From assembly GCA_030040475.1 (NCBI GenBank), contig JASHTQ010000221.1, positions 1-22,821 on the forward strand: DNA of 22,821 nucleotides, given 5' to 3'. The position numbers and the translations under genes were made by a program. Under the pieces are notes generated by a model. The model worked only from the letters and a program-made list of their open reading frames with translations. It did not search any database and was not told where the DNA came from. Positions 22,677-22,821 of the stretch are shown one piece after another (the first letter of the stretch is position 1; every line of letters begins with the position of its first letter). Origin of the DNA: Streptosporangiaceae bacterium (GTDB lineage Bacteria > Actinomycetota > Actinomycetes > Streptosporangiales > Streptosporangiaceae).

Positions 22677-22821
22677 GTGAAGATTACCGATGTTAAGTGC
22701 GCGCTTATAGGGAACAATCCCGTTGTGCGAATCGTGACCGACGAAGGTATTAGTGGATACAGTGAGATTGAGTCCTACAAGTCTTTTCTTAAGTGGCACG
22801 TCTTGCATTACAGGCAGCAGA
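22677..22821 (+). CDS. Enolase-superfamily protein, N-terminal fragment (partial)
   Basis: A GTG at 22677, preceded by AAAGGGAG at 22659-22666, opens a frame of 48 codons to the right edge. It begins VKITDVKCALIGNN, continues VVRIVTDEGISGYSEIES and ends near KWHVLHYRQQ. The KIT-D-V start and the V-R-I-x-T-D-E-G-I-x-G-x-S-E pattern are those of the capping domain of mandelate racemase/muconate lactonizing enzymes. The catalytic barrel lies outside the window, so the reaction cannot be told. It would be the second enolase-type enzyme of this cluster and is transcribed away from the cyclase operon. Confidence 0.8.
   Translation, partial: MKITDVKCALIGNNPVVRIVTDEGISGYSEIESYKSFLKWHVLHYRQQ

Overview
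The window is about 22.8 kb of very GC-rich DNA with actinobacterial traits. These include GTG starts, GTGA/ATGA start-stop overlaps, and a phosphate transporter, small membrane protein and DUF3349 trio in the same order as Mycobacterium pitA-Rv0544c-Rv0543c. There is also a FadR-type GntR regulator and a form II CO-dehydrogenase-like operon. It is best read as a chromosomal segment of an actinomycete of the Streptomyces/Streptosporangium kind; the genus cannot be fixed from the sequence. I see no tRNA, rRNA, CRISPR array or intact mobile element.

Layout. 1-1304 (minus): 5' part of an FtsX-type ABC permease that runs off the left edge. 1571-3405 (plus): pit transporter, two-helix membrane protein and DUF3349 protein. 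3418-4365 (minus): MarR-GNAT fusion. 4549-5310 (minus): helix-turn-helix plus double Clp-N protein behind two 17-bp palindromes that coincide with its promoter. 5584-8419 (minus): LysR regulator, SLC13/ArsB-like permease and universal stress protein. 8540-8749 (plus): small protein divergent from lysR. 8852-10839 (minus): beta-lactamase-fold serine hydrolase overlapping a DUF998 membrane protein. 11028-14622 (plus): tightly coupled large, small and medium subunits of a form II CoxL-type molybdenum hydroxylase.

From about 14.7 kb to the right edge the base composition falls. One sample row, 14041-14100, has 46 of 60 G+C, while row 20041-20100 has 28 of 60. This part is a catabolic cluster, almost all on the minus strand: cyclase-family hydrolase, RraA-like aldolase, NAD-dependent epimerase/dehydrogenase, GntR regulator, L-rhamnonate-dehydratase-like enolase, Gfo/Idh/MocA oxidoreductase and a second cyclase-family hydrolase. 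The start of another enolase-superfamily gene lies divergently at the right edge. Together they could form a non-phosphorylative sugar-acid route: oxidation, lactone opening, dehydration, then retro-aldol cleavage. The substrate is not known.

The strongest unexplained signal is regulatory. The promoter upstream of the GntR gene (18867-18912) and the one upstream of the right-hand cyclase gene (22039-22082) share one architecture: TTGACA, an 18-bp spacer carrying one TGGTC-N-GACCA-like site, a -10 box, and a second such site over the predicted start point, with the two sites 20 bp centre to centre. This points to one GntR regulon that controls its own gene and the catabolic operon. Two more regulator-site stories stand out: the twin palindromes before the Clp-N gene, and an 11-bp motif shared by the MarR-GNAT and ABC-permease upstream regions.
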